Part shown: positions 1 to 9,431 of the stretch, in pieces
Position numbering within the stretch: position 1 is the first letter of the stretch
How the letters are laid out: each line of letters starts with the position of its first letter
Assembly (NCBI RefSeq): GCF_020911945.1
Contig: NZ_CP087135.1
Span: 62,001 to 126,000 of the forward strand
Reading direction: 5' to 3'
DNA length: 64,000 nucleotides
From: Flavobacterium galactosidilyticum
GTDB taxonomy: Bacteria; Bacteroidota; Bacteroidia; Flavobacteriales; Flavobacteriaceae
Made by a program: the position numbers and the translations under genes
Notes under the pieces: generated by a model
What the model was told of the DNA's origin: nothing
The model's input: only the letters and a program-made list of their open reading frames with translations
The model's database searches: none

Positions 1-2606
1 GCAATAGCGGTAAGATTTTCGATTTGACCTTTAGACAAACGTTTGTTTCCTTGCTCTTGAGCCGAAACTTTGATACATTTTACAATTCCACCTTCTTCAA
101 TTGGCTTACTAAAAACTTGGAAAGTCGTTTCTTTTACAATATCGGTGATGTCTTGCATCTTCAGACCATAACGTAAATCAGGTCTGTCGCAACCGTAAAA
201 ATCCATTGCATCTTTATAGGTAATCAATTCAAACGGATGCAAAATCCATTTTTTACCATATATTTTTGTCACTACTTCATTGAACATTTTAGTATTCAAA
301 TCAATAATTTGCTGCATACTCGCATACGCCATTTCAATATCCAATTGTGTAAATTCAGGCTGACGATCCCCACGAGAATCTTCATCTCTAAAACAACGCG
401 CAATTTGGAAATATTTCTCGTAACCACTTACCATCAACATTTGTTTGAACTGTTGTGGCGCTTGTGGAAGCGTGTAAAATAAGCCTGAACCTTTACGAGT
501 AGGAACAATAAATTCACGTGCTCCTTCATCGGTTCCTGCACTCAAAATTGGTGTTTCAATTTCTAGAAATTCTTCTTCATCTAAAATATCACGCAATAAC
601 TTAATTACTTTATGACGGTTTACAATCGCTCTTCTTACCTCTTCGTTTCTATGATCTAAAAACTTGTATTGAAAACGAATTGCTTCATTTGTTTTTGCTG
701 CTCTTTTAATTTCAAAAGGCAAAGTTTTAGATAAATTTAAAATTTCTAAATCAGAAGTTTCTAATTCAATTTTACCCGTACGTAAACCTGCATTATAATC
801 GTCTACATTACGACCAACCACAATACCTGTTACCGAAATAACCGATTCTGGTTTCAATTTCACTAACTCATCGATATTAGGAAATGACTCTCTACTGATA
901 CGAACTTGGAAAATTTCGTAACTCGAATCACGCAAATCGATAAACATCAAATCTCCATGATCACGAACACTTGCAACCCAACCCGACAACATCACTTCTT
1001 CTTTGATGCTTTCTTCTGACAACTGCGAAATCTTATGCGTTCTATACGTATCTTTTATAATAATTGGAATTTCAGGAAGACTTTCTTCTTGAATTACCTT
1101 TTCTTCCGAAATTGCCACGGACAAATCGGGATTTTCTTCCGAAAATGGTACAGACAAGTCGCGACTTGTCCCTACAGCTAATCCATCTAAAATAATTTGA
1201 CGAATTACTTTTCCGTTTGCTCCTTTTCCAATAATTCCTAAAACCTTCCCAACTAAAATACCCGCTTTTCCTTGGTCACCTGCTTTAATATCATTGGCTA
1301 CCTCCTCATTTTCTGAAATTACTTTTGCAATAACTTCTTGGATTTTATCTTCTGAAATCGTGTTATCTGAGAAGTATTTGTTGTAATCAAAATTTTGATC
1401 TTGTAAATAACCTGCAATCGCATTTTGAACTAAAACTGCCGTTATTTTTTCTGCTTTAAACAAAACAAAAATGGTTTCTAAATGCTCAATATTATGAATT
1501 TTAACGTAGTCTTCTGCCTTAACATTATTAGACAAAGTTTTAGCAACAAAAGAAGGATCGTTAATTTTGTTATTCAAAGTCACAAACGTTCTAGAACGCA
1601 ACGCATCTGCAGTAAAAAACTTAGCATCTTGGGGCAAGACACCTCCGTTAATCAAAATAGATTCCACCGCATAAGGCAAAGCACTTGTATCTACTTTAAT
1701 CGCTTCAATCTCTGCTTTAATATTTACGAAAGGCAAATCGGGTTCCGAAATAAAACGGTAATCCGCTTCGAATTCTTTTTTACGCATTACTTTGGTTTGC
1801 TTCAAATCAGCATCCCATAAAACCGTAGTTTGATCAGGTCTAAACTCTTTGTTTTCGATAAAATAATTGAACTGCTTCTCTACTTCTTCTTTCAAAGCTT
1901 CAATCATAAACTTAAACGAATTCAAGTTTTTGATTTCTGTCCTTGGATTTAAAACATCTGAATTTATTTTGCGTAAAGAAACCGAAACATCCGATTTGAA
2001 TTCTCCTTTTTCCAAATTCGCTTCAGAAATTCCTAGATTTTGAACAATACGTTGAATGTATTGTGCGTAAGTCGAAGCATCTTCTATATTACGAACACAA
2101 GGTTCTGTAACAATTTCGATCAATGGAACACCAGCTTTGTTAAAATCGACTAACGAAATTTTCTTTTCGTGCATCAATTTGGCAGCATCTTCCTCAATAT
2201 GAACTTGCGTTAAATTCACAGTAAATTGAGAACCGTCATTTCTATAACAAGAAACTTGTCCGTCAGGAATTATTGGATTGTGAAATTGCGTTATCTGAAT
2301 ATTTTTTGGATTATCTGGGTATTCGTAATGCTTTCTATCCCAAGAGATAATTTCATTACTAAATGATGATTCTACCGCTTTTCCAAAATAAATCGCTTTG
2401 GTAATCGCTTCTTTATTCAAGGCAGGCAAAACCCCCATTTGTCCAGTACAAACCGAACATATATTTTGGTTAGGTGTTTCTATTTCTTGATTGGGACAAG
2501 AACAAAACAACTTGGTTTTGGTATTCAATCGAACGTGAGTTTCCAGTCCGATTACCAATTCTAAATCGTGGGCTTTTAATGCCGATGTTAATTGCTCCAA
2601 TTCCAT
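1..2606 (-). CDS. gatB-aspS: GatB/AspS fusion: Asp/Glu-tRNA amidotransferase subunit B fused to aspartyl-tRNA synthetase (partial)
   Basis: One uninterrupted minus-strand frame runs from ATG 2606-2604 off the left edge. Residues 1 to about 478 are GatB (SWDRKHYEYPDNPKN, FNKAGVPLIEIVTEP), the subunit that binds tRNA and carries the kinase and transamidation channel. After a linker (about residues 479-505) an aspartyl-tRNA synthetase follows: OB-fold anticodon-binding domain (GWVASVRDHGDLMFIDLRD), class II motif 2 (FRDEDSRGDRQPEFTQLDIE) and then the catalytic core, cut off by the window. The ATG shares one base with the gatA stop (TAATG), so translation is probably coupled. Such fusions are annotated in Flavobacterium as bifunctional GatB/AspS. 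Linking the enzyme that charges tRNA-Asp (or mischarges tRNA-Asn) to the one that amidates it suggests a built-in transamidosome; that is inference. Confidence 0.95.
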   Translation of the reverse strand, partial: MELEQLTSALKAHDLELVIGLETHVRLNTKTKLFCSCPNQEIETPNQNICSVCTGQMGVLPALNKEAITKAIYFGKAVESSFSNEIISWDRKHYEYPDNPKNIQITQFHNPIIPDGQVSCYRNDGSQFTVNLTQVHIEEDAAKLMHEKKISLVDFNKAGVPLIEIVTEPCVRNIEDASTYAQYIQRIVQNLGISEANLEKGEFKSDVSVSLRKINSDVLNPRTEIKNLNSFKFMIEALKEEVEKQFNYFIENKEFRPDQTTVLWDADLKQTKVMRKKEFEADYRFISEPDLPFVNIKAEIEAIKVDTSALPYAVESILINGGVLPQDAKFFTADALRSRTFVTLNNKINDPSFVAKTLSNNVKAEDYVKIHNIEHLETIFVLFKAEKITAVLVQNAIAGYLQDQNFDYNKYFSDNTISEDKIQEVIAKVISENEEVANDIKAGDQGKAGILVGKVLGIIGKGANGKVIRQIILDGLAVGTSRDLSVPFSEENPDLSVAISEEKVIQEESLPEIPIIIKDTYRTHKISQLSEESIKEEVMLSGWVASVRDHGDLMFIDLRDSSYEIFQVRISRESFPNIDELVKLKPESVISVTGIVVGRNVDDYNAGLRTGKIELETSDLEILNLSKTLPFEIKRAAKTNEAIRFQYKFLDHRNEEVRRAIVNRHKVIKLLRDILDEEEFLEIETPILSAGTDEGAREFIVPTRKGSGLFYTLPQAPQQFKQMLMVSGYEKYFQIARCFRDEDSRGDRQPEFTQLDIEMAYASMQQIIDLNTKMFNEVVTKIYGKKWILHPFELITYKDAMDFYGCDRPDLRYGLKMQDITDIVKETTFQVFSKPIEEGGIVKCIKVSAQEQGNKRLSKGQIENLTAI
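1096..1161 (-). repeat. 33-nt imperfect tandem duplication in the GatB-AspS linker
   Basis: Two adjacent 33-nt units (1161-1129 and 1128-1096 on the minus strand) agree at 25 of 33 positions by eye. They encode 11-residue repeats DLSVPFSEENP and DLSVAISEEKV inside the linker between the GatB and AspS parts. The length is a multiple of three, so the frame is kept. Confidence 0.8.
1153..1170. repeat. 18-bp perfect palindrome inside the fusion gene
   Basis: The sequence gacaagtcgcgacttgtc is its own reverse complement and lies in the linker of the GatB/AspS fusion, abutting the 33-nt tandem units. It is GC-richer than the surrounding DNA and ends in cctac, resembling short dispersed palindromic elements. 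No second copy was seen in this window. Confidence 0.75.
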
Positions 2607-4003
2607 TATAGTGTATCTTTTAAGAAGTTTGCAAATTGCAATACTAATTCATCATTATTTTTTGCTGCCGTAATTTGCAGTCCAGTGCTAGTTCCTTGTG
2701 GCACGGTTAACGTTGGTAATTGTCCCAAACTAAAACCAACCGTATACGCATCTGACAAATACATTGCCAACGGATCTTTTAAACTATCTCCAATTTTAGG
2801 CGGAGTACTTGGTGTAACTGGCGATAAAATAATATCCACCTCGTTAAAATCTTTACTGAAGTTCTCCGAAATTTGATCTCTTACTGCCAATCCTTTCAAA
2901 TAGATTTCATCCGAGAAACCTTGAGACAATACTTGGTTTCCACCAACGATTCTACGTTTTGTTTCTTCTGAAAAGTTTTCAGAACGCGTTACTGCATATG
3001 TTTCAATTAAATTCTCTGCTTCAATTCGGTTTCCGTAATTAGTTCCGTCTAGACGAGATAAATTCGAAGCCGTTTCCGCCATTGCCAACGTATAATAAGT
3101 CGAAACTAAAATATCCGATTTAAAGAAATCCAATTCTTTTACTGTAATTCCTTTGGCTTTTATTCTTTCGATACTCGCTAAAAAATCAGCTTTTACCTGA
3201 GCATCAATAGCATCACTTTCGATAAAATTTTTGAAATATCCAACTGTTTTCACTCCTGAAGTTGCAACTGCCGCTTCACTAATTTCGTTTGAAGCAATTG
3301 AAGTTTGATCTTTTGGATCTTTTCCACTCATTACATTCAATACAATTCGGATATCTTCAATTGATTTTGCCAATGGCCCAACGCAATCTGTAGAAGATGC
3401 ATACGCCATTAGTCCAAATCTTGAAATCCTTCCGTATGTTGGTTTGAAACCATAAATATTATTGTAACCTGCTGGCTGACGAATCGAACCTCCTGTATCT
3501 CCACCAATAGAAAAAACTGTGTATTCTTTTGCCACATTTACCGCAGATCCACCGCTTGAACCTCCCGCAACTAATGTTGGATCGACCGCATTTTTCACTG
3601 CTCCAAAAATGGTGTTTTCGCTAGAAGAACCGTGACCAAAACTATCGCAGTTTTCTTTCACCAAAGGAATCGCACCTGCATCCAATAATTTTTGAATGGC
3701 AGTTGCCGTATATGGCGATTTATAATTTTTAAGTAAATCAGAACTTGCCGTTGTGTAAGTTCCTTGAACCATATACACATCTTTAATTCCAAAAGGAATT
3801 CCTTCTAACAGACCGATGGTTTCTCCGTTTGCAATTTTAGCATCTACCTTAGCAGCTAAATCTAGCGCCAAAGTATCCAATAAAGAATTGACAGAATTAT
3901 ACGTATTTTGTTTAAGCACCTCTAATTTTTCTTGTACCAAAGCCGTACAAGTTATTTGTTTCGACACCAATTGTTGGTGTATTTTTTTTATTTGAGAATC
4001 CAT
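2606..4003 (-). CDS. gatA: Asp-tRNA(Asn)/Glu-tRNA(Gln) amidotransferase subunit A
   Basis: This 465-residue amidase-signature protein is the glutaminase subunit of GatCAB, which releases ammonia from glutamine to convert Asp-tRNA(Asn) and/or Glu-tRNA(Gln). The Ser-cisSer-Lys triad is visible: Lys74 in GIKDVY, cis-Ser150 in AGGSSGGSA, and nucleophile Ser173 in GGDTGGSIRQPA. Length is normal for the family. It starts two bases after the gatC stop and its TAA overlaps the gatB start by one base, so all subunits lie in one operon. Everything needed for activity looks intact. Confidence 0.96.
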   Translation of the reverse strand: MDSQIKKIHQQLVSKQITCTALVQEKLEVLKQNTYNSVNSLLDTLALDLAAKVDAKIANGETIGLLEGIPFGIKDVYMVQGTYTTASSDLLKNYKSPYTATAIQKLLDAGAIPLVKENCDSFGHGSSSENTIFGAVKNAVDPTLVAGGSSGGSAVNVAKEYTVFSIGGDTGGSIRQPAGYNNIYGFKPTYGRISRFGLMAYASSTDCVGPLAKSIEDIRIVLNVMSGKDPKDQTSIASNEISEAAVATSGVKTVGYFKNFIESDAIDAQVKADFLASIERIKAKGITVKELDFFKSDILVSTYYTLAMAETASNLSRLDGTNYGNRIEAENLIETYAVTRSENFSEETKRRIVGGNQVLSQGFSDEIYLKGLAVRDQISENFSKDFNEVDIILSPVTPSTPPKIGDSLKDPLAMYLSDAYTVGFSLGQLPTLTVPQGTSTGLQITAAKNNDELVLQFANFLKDTL

Positions 4004-4005
4004 TT

Positions 4006-4278
4006 TTATCCTTCTATCACTTTAGCAACTACTAAAAAACCATTTTTTTTGTTCGGGAAGTTTTCTATAATTATTTGTTTTTCAATAGCCGAACTCTCTA
4101 TCACCACATCTTCTCTTAAATCATTTACAGACACACAATTACGATTGACATTATTTTCAGGATTATTATTATTTGTTGGAACTGCATTTTTAATTACATC
4201 AAATAATTTGTTCACGGACTCTGAAGGCTGTGCTCCTTTAATACTCGACAAGATGTCGACTGTCATTGTTTTGCTCAT
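4006..4278 (-). CDS. gatC: GatC-like subunit of the tRNA amidotransferase
   Basis: This is a 90-residue protein starting at ATG 4278; an in-frame TTG at 4302 is a less likely start. Its C-terminal half carries the GatC signature (NDLREDVV, then NFPNKKNGFLVVAKVIEG), the belt that wraps GatA and GatB. The N-terminal half (SSIKGAQPSESVNKLFDVIK, followed by an Asn-rich stretch) does not resemble the usual two-helix GatC N-terminus. Assignment rests on the C-terminal motif and position immediately upstream of gatA, two bases away. The divergent N-terminus may be lineage-specific. Confidence 0.78.
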   Translation of the reverse strand: MSKTMTVDILSSIKGAQPSESVNKLFDVIKNAVPTNNNNPENNVNRNCVSVNDLREDVVIESSAIEKQIIIENFPNKKNGFLVVAKVIEG

Positions 4279-4315
4279 AATTTCGTTTCGTTTTAAAGTC
4301 AAACTTTTAAGGTGG

Positions 4316-4323
4316 CGAATTTA
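4316..4323 (-). promoter_or_regulatory. Putative -7 element for the gatCAB operon
   Basis: The minus strand reads TAAATTCG about 40 bases before the gatC ATG, one mismatch from the Bacteroidota -7 consensus TAnnTTTG. The gap 4324-4580 contains no gene. No clear -33 box was seen, so this is tentative. Confidence 0.35.
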
Positions 4324-4580
4324 CGAAAGTTTTAGTTATGGAATGGTGTTTTTTTACTGATTTAAGACAGACAATAGCTTTGTATTCTCACAAAAATAAC
4401 AGATTTTGTGCTTTTTTGTGAATTAGGAGATTAGGAAATGGTTAATCATGCTCTAACTGCCATTTTGGATATAAAACATTAAATATTTTTCAAAAAAAAG
4501 GACTCATTTTGGCTTCTATTGAATAAAGGCAAAATGTAAACATCTTCAAAAACCATAAAGAATCATTCTCTTAAATATCC

Positions 4581-6206
4581 TTATTTCACTTTTTTCCCTT
4601 TTAAATAAGTGGCTGACGGAACAATTTTTACAATTTCTTCCTCCTTAACTTTCATCAAATCTTGATCAAAAATTACGAAATCAGCCCATTTTCCAACTTC
4701 TAAACTTCCTTTTTCTTTTTCCTCGAAATTTGAAAAGGCAGCCCAAATTGTCATTCCTTTTAATGTCTCTTCTCTGCTTAACGCATTTTCCATTTGGAAT
4801 CCACCTTTTGGATAATTTTTACTGTCTTTTCTAGCAACAGCTGAATGAAAAGTTAACATTGGATTTACTTCTTCGATTGGGAAATCAGTTCCTAAAGCTA
4901 CAATTCCAGCTTTTTTAAGCAACTTTTTATAGGCGTACGAATTTTTCAGTCTTTCTTTTCCTAATCTATCACCTGCCCAATACATATCAGATGTTGCATG
5001 AGTAGGTTGAACCGAAGGAATGATTCCTAATTTGAAATAATCAAAATCTTGTTCCCGAATTACCTGCGCATGTTCAATTTTCCATCTTCGGTCTTTTTTA
5101 CCAGTCAAAACTTCTTTATAGATTTTTAATAAAACAGTATTGGCTGAATCTCCAATAGCGTGTGAGTTTAGTTGAAAATCAGATGCTGCAATTTGTTTTG
5201 CAATCGATTTTAATTCTTGCGGAGTGGAACGCAAAGCACCATGTTGTTTAGCCATATCCGAATATTCTTTGTGCATACAAGCACCCCTAGAACCTAAAGC
5301 TCCATCACCAAATAGTTTAAACGAACGCACATTCAAAGCATCGGTTTTATAAAGTCCTTTTTTTAGATATAAATCAATATTTTTCTGATTGGCTGAAATC
5401 ATTGCATAGACATTAATATTCAACACTTTTGCTTTCTGTAAACTGTCAATTAACTGGATTATATCAGGAGATAATCCCGCATCATTTACAGTGGTTAAGC
5501 CATAATCAAACATCGTTTTTTCAGCATCTACTAAAGCTGCTATTTGCGTTTTACGGCTTGGTTGTGGAATAATAGCGCTAATCATACGCATTGGATTATC
5601 AATTAAAATCCCTGTTGGCTGTCCATTCACCAATTCGATTTGACCTCCAATAGCAATAGTTTTACTAGTAATGCCAGCTAGCGCTAAAGCTTTACTATTA
5701 ACAATCATAGCATGTCCATCTATTCTATTTAAAACTACAGGAATATTAGGAAACTCAGCGTCTAAATCTTCTTTTGATGGATATTTTTTTACTTCCCAAT
5801 CGTTTTGATCCCAACCATTACCTACAATAAAATCGAGATTTTTCTCTTTCTGAAAAGCCTTTACACGCTCTATAACTTCCTTCATACTGATTGTACCGCG
5901 CAAATCTACTTCCTGCAAATTTAGTCCGTAACCATAAAAATGACAATGCGCATCTATCAATCCTGGATAAATAAATTTGCCTTTTGCTTCAATCATATTT
6001 TTAGAATCGTAAGTGTTTTTAATTTCTTCATTGGTTCCAATTGCTAGAATTTTACCATCACTAATCGCCATAGCTGATGCAGTACCAAATTTTTCATCGA
6101 CGGTGTAAATTGTAGCATCAGTAATAATAGTATCAGCAGCTATTTTATTTTTTTGATTACAAGAAATCAATAAATATATAGAAAGAAGTAGTATGATTTG
6201 TTTCAT
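4581..6206 (-). CDS. Exported amidohydrolase (YtcJ-like metal-dependent hydrolase)
   Basis: This is a 541-residue lipoprotein: a short hydrophobic signal ends in LLISC, so it is probably anchored in the cell envelope. The amidohydrolase barrel shows metal-binding DAHCHF near residue 88, then NSHAIGD and KIEHAQVI (metal His), and the catalytic Asp in LGTDFPIEEV. The overall pattern, including NGWDQNDW and the C-terminal EVGKWADFVIFD, matches the YtcJ-like group. Substrate cannot be predicted; relatives hydrolyse amide or ring C-N bonds. It lies 31 bases downstream of the GreA/B-like gene and may be co-transcribed with it. Confidence 0.85.
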   Translation of the reverse strand: MKQIILLLSIYLLISCNQKNKIAADTIITDATIYTVDEKFGTASAMAISDGKILAIGTNEEIKNTYDSKNMIEAKGKFIYPGLIDAHCHFYGYGLNLQEVDLRGTISMKEVIERVKAFQKEKNLDFIVGNGWDQNDWEVKKYPSKEDLDAEFPNIPVVLNRIDGHAMIVNSKALALAGITSKTIAIGGQIELVNGQPTGILIDNPMRMISAIIPQPSRKTQIAALVDAEKTMFDYGLTTVNDAGLSPDIIQLIDSLQKAKVLNINVYAMISANQKNIDLYLKKGLYKTDALNVRSFKLFGDGALGSRGACMHKEYSDMAKQHGALRSTPQELKSIAKQIAASDFQLNSHAIGDSANTVLLKIYKEVLTGKKDRRWKIEHAQVIREQDFDYFKLGIIPSVQPTHATSDMYWAGDRLGKERLKNSYAYKKLLKKAGIVALGTDFPIEEVNPMLTFHSAVARKDSKNYPKGGFQMENALSREETLKGMTIWAAFSNFEEKEKGSLEVGKWADFVIFDQDLMKVKEEEIVKIVPSATYLKGKKVK

Positions 6207-6237
6207 GTATTTAGAATTTAAAGTATTAACTCTTAGA

Positions 6238-6687
6238 TTATGATAGGTCTTCGATAGTATATTTTGTACTATTTATTTCAAAAGTAAAACCTACTGGATT
6301 CCCCATCAACTTATTACCCAATGGAGATTGTGGAGATAGTGCGATAACATTAATTCCTTCGATATTAATTTTTGGCAAAGCCAAAGATAGATACAAGTAA
6401 ATTCCGTTTGCCTTTACTAAACTCCCCAAAATAATAGTTTTGGCAACAGTATTAGAATCTATTTTATCCAAAATTATTTTTTGATCTAGCACTTCTCTCA
6501 ATTTGCGATTGAGTTTTTCTTGTTCAATGTGCATCATTGATAATGCTGTTTCATGCTTATCACCAGCTGAACCTTTAGCATCATTCTTTGAATCATCAGT
6601 AAGCGCCACAATCATATCTTTAAAAATATCGATTTTGTCTTGAACTAACTGCAAGTAATAGGAATGTATTTTTTGTTTAAAAGTCAT
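6238..6687 (-). CDS. GreA/GreB-family transcript-cleavage-factor-like protein
   Basis: This 149-residue cytoplasmic protein has a helical N-terminal half (predicted coiled coil, residues 1-75) and a C-terminal beta domain containing ALSPQSPLGNKLMGNPVG, the typical GreA/GreB C-terminal signature. True GreA is about 158 residues and rescues backtracked RNA polymerase. Here the N-terminal coiled coil is divergent and I cannot see the acidic tip pair with confidence, so it may be a Gre-like RNAP secondary-channel protein with a modified role. Confidence 0.75.
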   Translation of the reverse strand: MTFKQKIHSYYLQLVQDKIDIFKDMIVALTDDSKNDAKGSAGDKHETALSMMHIEQEKLNRKLREVLDQKIILDKIDSNTVAKTIILGSLVKANGIYLYLSLALPKINIEGINVIALSPQSPLGNKLMGNPVGFTFEINSTKYTIEDLS

Positions 6688-6912
6688 ATTTTTTTGTATG
6701 AAATAATGCTGAGAAAGAAAACAAAACTAGCGTAAATTAACTAAAAACGGAAACCAGTTTTGAGTCTTATTAAACCATCAAAGTTAGGGTATTATTTCAA
6801 AATCATAACATTAGATAATAAATCGTAATTTCTTTGTTATGAAACTTCGGTATGAATATATAACTTTACGAATTAAAATTGACTTTATAAACTATTAACC
6901 GTTAGTATAATT

Positions 6913-7458
6913 ATGAAAAAATCGACACTTATTACCACAGGAATCTGTTCACTTACGATGCTTTTATCTGTTGACGCAAATGCTCAAAAATTTCCAGATC
7001 TAGACAAAAGCCCAATGGATGCGGCATGGTTTCCTACTGATTATAAAGATTCCAACAAAATTGCTCGAGTAATCTACAGCAGACCTCAATTAAAAGGGCG
7101 TAGTCTTACTGAAGTAGTACCTCAAGGAAAAGTTTGGAGAACAGGAGCTAATGAAGCAAATGAAATAAGTCTTTTTAATGACATGTATTTAGGTAAAACC
7201 AAAGTGCCGGCTGGGATTTATACCCTTTATACCATTCCCACCGAAAATGAATGTGTCATTATAATAAACAAAGACAGAAATGTTTGGGGAGCCTACACGT
7301 ACAACGAAAAAAATGATGTAGCACGCTTAACAGTTCCTGTAACTGTGGCAGATGAATATCTAGAAGCTCTTTCTATGGTTTTCACCAAAGCTGATAATGG
7401 AACAGTACTTAATTTAGGTTGGGACAAAGTGAGACTTGCTATTCCTTTTACAAAGTAA
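6913..7458 (+). CDS. DUF2911 family secreted protein
   Basis: This 181-residue protein has a clear signal peptide (MKKSTLITTGICSLTMLLSV, cleavage near DANAQ). The mature part contains VIYSRPQLKGRS, VWRTGANEANEI and AGIYTLYTIP, features of the DUF2911 family, which is common in Bacteroidota and has no known function. It is probably periplasmic. It is transcribed alone, divergent from the GreA-like gene, and ends just before a strong hairpin terminator. Confidence 0.88.
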   Translation: MKKSTLITTGICSLTMLLSVDANAQKFPDLDKSPMDAAWFPTDYKDSNKIARVIYSRPQLKGRSLTEVVPQGKVWRTGANEANEISLFNDMYLGKTKVPAGIYTLYTIPTENECVIIINKDRNVWGAYTYNEKNDVARLTVPVTVADEYLEALSMVFTKADNGTVLNLGWDKVRLAIPFTK

Positions 7459-7479
7459 AAACAAAATCTAATTTATACA

Positions 7480-7515
7480 AAAACAGGCTACTCGAAAGAA
7501 TAGCCTGTTTTTTTT
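7480..7515 (+). terminator. Intrinsic terminator after the DUF2911 gene
   Basis: The inverted repeat aacaggcta / tagcctgtt with a 10-base loop is followed by a T run, 20-odd bases after the DUF2911 stop. It lies between convergent genes and the A run on the other side may let it work in both directions. Confidence 0.85.
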
Positions 7516-7532
7516 ATGTGCATTTTAAAATA

Positions 7533-9347
7533 TTAAAAGTCAAATTTATAATTTGCTCCTAGAATCAATTGAAAACTCTGTACCGGATAACTTAACCATT
7601 TTTGGTATCCATTATTTGCAATATTATTAGCTCTAACAAATGCAGTCAAACGATCACTATAATTGTATCCAACATTTGCGTTAACATCAAAATATGATTT
7701 TAAGGTGGTTGGATTTTGACTTGGAGCAACTACATACACTATATCCATATTTGTTTTATAGTCTTTACGTTCTCCTACGTAAAACAAATTAGCTCCTGCA
7801 AACCATTTTTTTGTAATATTAAAATCAAGACTTGTATTTACTTTTATAGCTGGTAAATTCCAGGCTTCACTTTGATTATCATTCTTAAAACTACTGAAAC
7901 TTCCGTTTACGCCAAAAGTTACATTGTCCGAAAAATCAGCTTTTAATTCTCCGTAAAAATTCAATGTTCGCATATCATCGTAAACTACTTGAAAAGAATT
8001 TCCAAAAGCATAGTTTTCATTAGCAGTATTTTCAGTGTAATCATTACTTCTAAATAATGCTTTGTTTCTTTCGTTAATATAAGAACCCTTAACATTATAA
8101 CTTAAATTATTTGTTAGTTTTCCTTTTAAACCAGCAAAAATATCATATTGCTGATCCGAAGGTTTAATGAATAAAGTTGGTGACAAAAATGGATTTAAAT
8201 CTACTAAATCTTGATACGAGTTTTGCTTTAAATCTCCCTCTGCTCCAGCATAAAAAATCATTAAGTCTCCAACTACTTTATAAGAAGCGTTGAATTTTGG
8301 ATAAACATACAATTTATTAGTATTTTGATTTTCTATACTGTAAAAAATAGCAGCACCAATATTCAATGTCCAGTCTTCTTTTAGCATTACAAAACTAGGA
8401 GAAATACCTATGTTTGTAAAACCATATTCTAAAGACTGCGTATTATTGATGTAGTTTTTTTCGAAAGTTCCACCTACATAATCCACTATTATATCTGTTT
8501 TTACAGCACTATCCATTACGTCAAATTGTACTGTTGGTTTTATGTAGAATCTATTTTCCGCAGAATTAAAAATATCCGTAAAATGACTGAATTCCAAACT
8601 CATTTTATTTAAGATACTTTCTTTAAAAGCGATATTTCCACCTAAAGATATTCTATTGTAAGATTGTCTTGGATCAATACTATTTATTAGTTGCCCTCTG
8701 TTTTGCGGAGTTAATCCACTACCGAAATCAGTTGGTAAACCATACCAATTATAAATTTGATTCTGCAAACCTAAATCAAGATTCCACGACACATTTTCGC
8801 GATTTGAACCGTACATTAAATCTAATGAAGTATCATAGAATTTATCATCTAACAACACGTCTTTAATACCGCCTTGAGATGAATGATGACGGAACATTCC
8901 GCCCACATAATCCGTATCATTTAGATCATGATTTACAAACAATTCCCCAATAAATGTACCGTAGTTACCAAGACCTGCAGTTGCATAGTTTTTAAACAAA
9001 TGTGCTTGCTCTTCTTTCTCTACTCCTTCAGCTTTTCCTTTAGAAGGTGCAAACGTTGAGGCTACTGGAAATGAAAAAATAGTATATTTAATCGTTTCTT
9101 TTTTAGCATTTCCCTCATCATCTAACTCAGGCACTTCTTTTACTTTAGAAGCATCAGAAATTTTTGGAGTATAAGGTTTAACCACATTTACCGTTTCATT
9201 TCCTATTTGTTTTTTGTCTTGCGCAAGTGAAATTTGCGATATAAAAAGCAGCGCCACTCCCACACTAAGTTTACTAACAGAAAGTAAATTGATGCATTGA
9301 GAAAAAGGCTCTTTAAATGAAATTGTATTATATTTTTTAATTACCAT
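7533..9347 (-). CDS. Outer-membrane beta-barrel protein (TonB-receptor-like)
   Basis: This 604-residue protein has an unusually long N-terminal leader with a hydrophobic segment ending ISLAQ (about residue 43). After a charged linker, the rest alternates aromatic and polar residues in many strand-like segments and ends in LILGANYKFDF, a terminal aromatic typical of outer-membrane barrels. No plug or TonB box was recognised, so it is probably a TonB-receptor-like barrel, not a complete receptor. It sits directly downstream of the large TPR gene on the same strand (84-bp gap), suggesting a pair; function unknown. Confidence 0.7.
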   Translation of the reverse strand: MVIKKYNTISFKEPFSQCINLLSVSKLSVGVALLFISQISLAQDKKQIGNETVNVVKPYTPKISDASKVKEVPELDDEGNAKKETIKYTIFSFPVASTFAPSKGKAEGVEKEEQAHLFKNYATAGLGNYGTFIGELFVNHDLNDTDYVGGMFRHHSSQGGIKDVLLDDKFYDTSLDLMYGSNRENVSWNLDLGLQNQIYNWYGLPTDFGSGLTPQNRGQLINSIDPRQSYNRISLGGNIAFKESILNKMSLEFSHFTDIFNSAENRFYIKPTVQFDVMDSAVKTDIIVDYVGGTFEKNYINNTQSLEYGFTNIGISPSFVMLKEDWTLNIGAAIFYSIENQNTNKLYVYPKFNASYKVVGDLMIFYAGAEGDLKQNSYQDLVDLNPFLSPTLFIKPSDQQYDIFAGLKGKLTNNLSYNVKGSYINERNKALFRSNDYTENTANENYAFGNSFQVVYDDMRTLNFYGELKADFSDNVTFGVNGSFSSFKNDNQSEAWNLPAIKVNTSLDFNITKKWFAGANLFYVGERKDYKTNMDIVYVVAPSQNPTTLKSYFDVNANVGYNYSDRLTAFVRANNIANNGYQKWLSYPVQSFQLILGANYKFDF

Positions 9348-9431
9348 CTTATTTTATGTGTTTTTAACAAAGAGAAATACACTCTTGATTTTTATCAAAT
9401 TTTAGATCTAAACAAAGATTAAATCGGCGAA

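Noticed and set aside
2592-4360. Plus-strand frames over gatA and gatC
   Set aside because: They are shadows of conserved minus-strand genes and show no domain.
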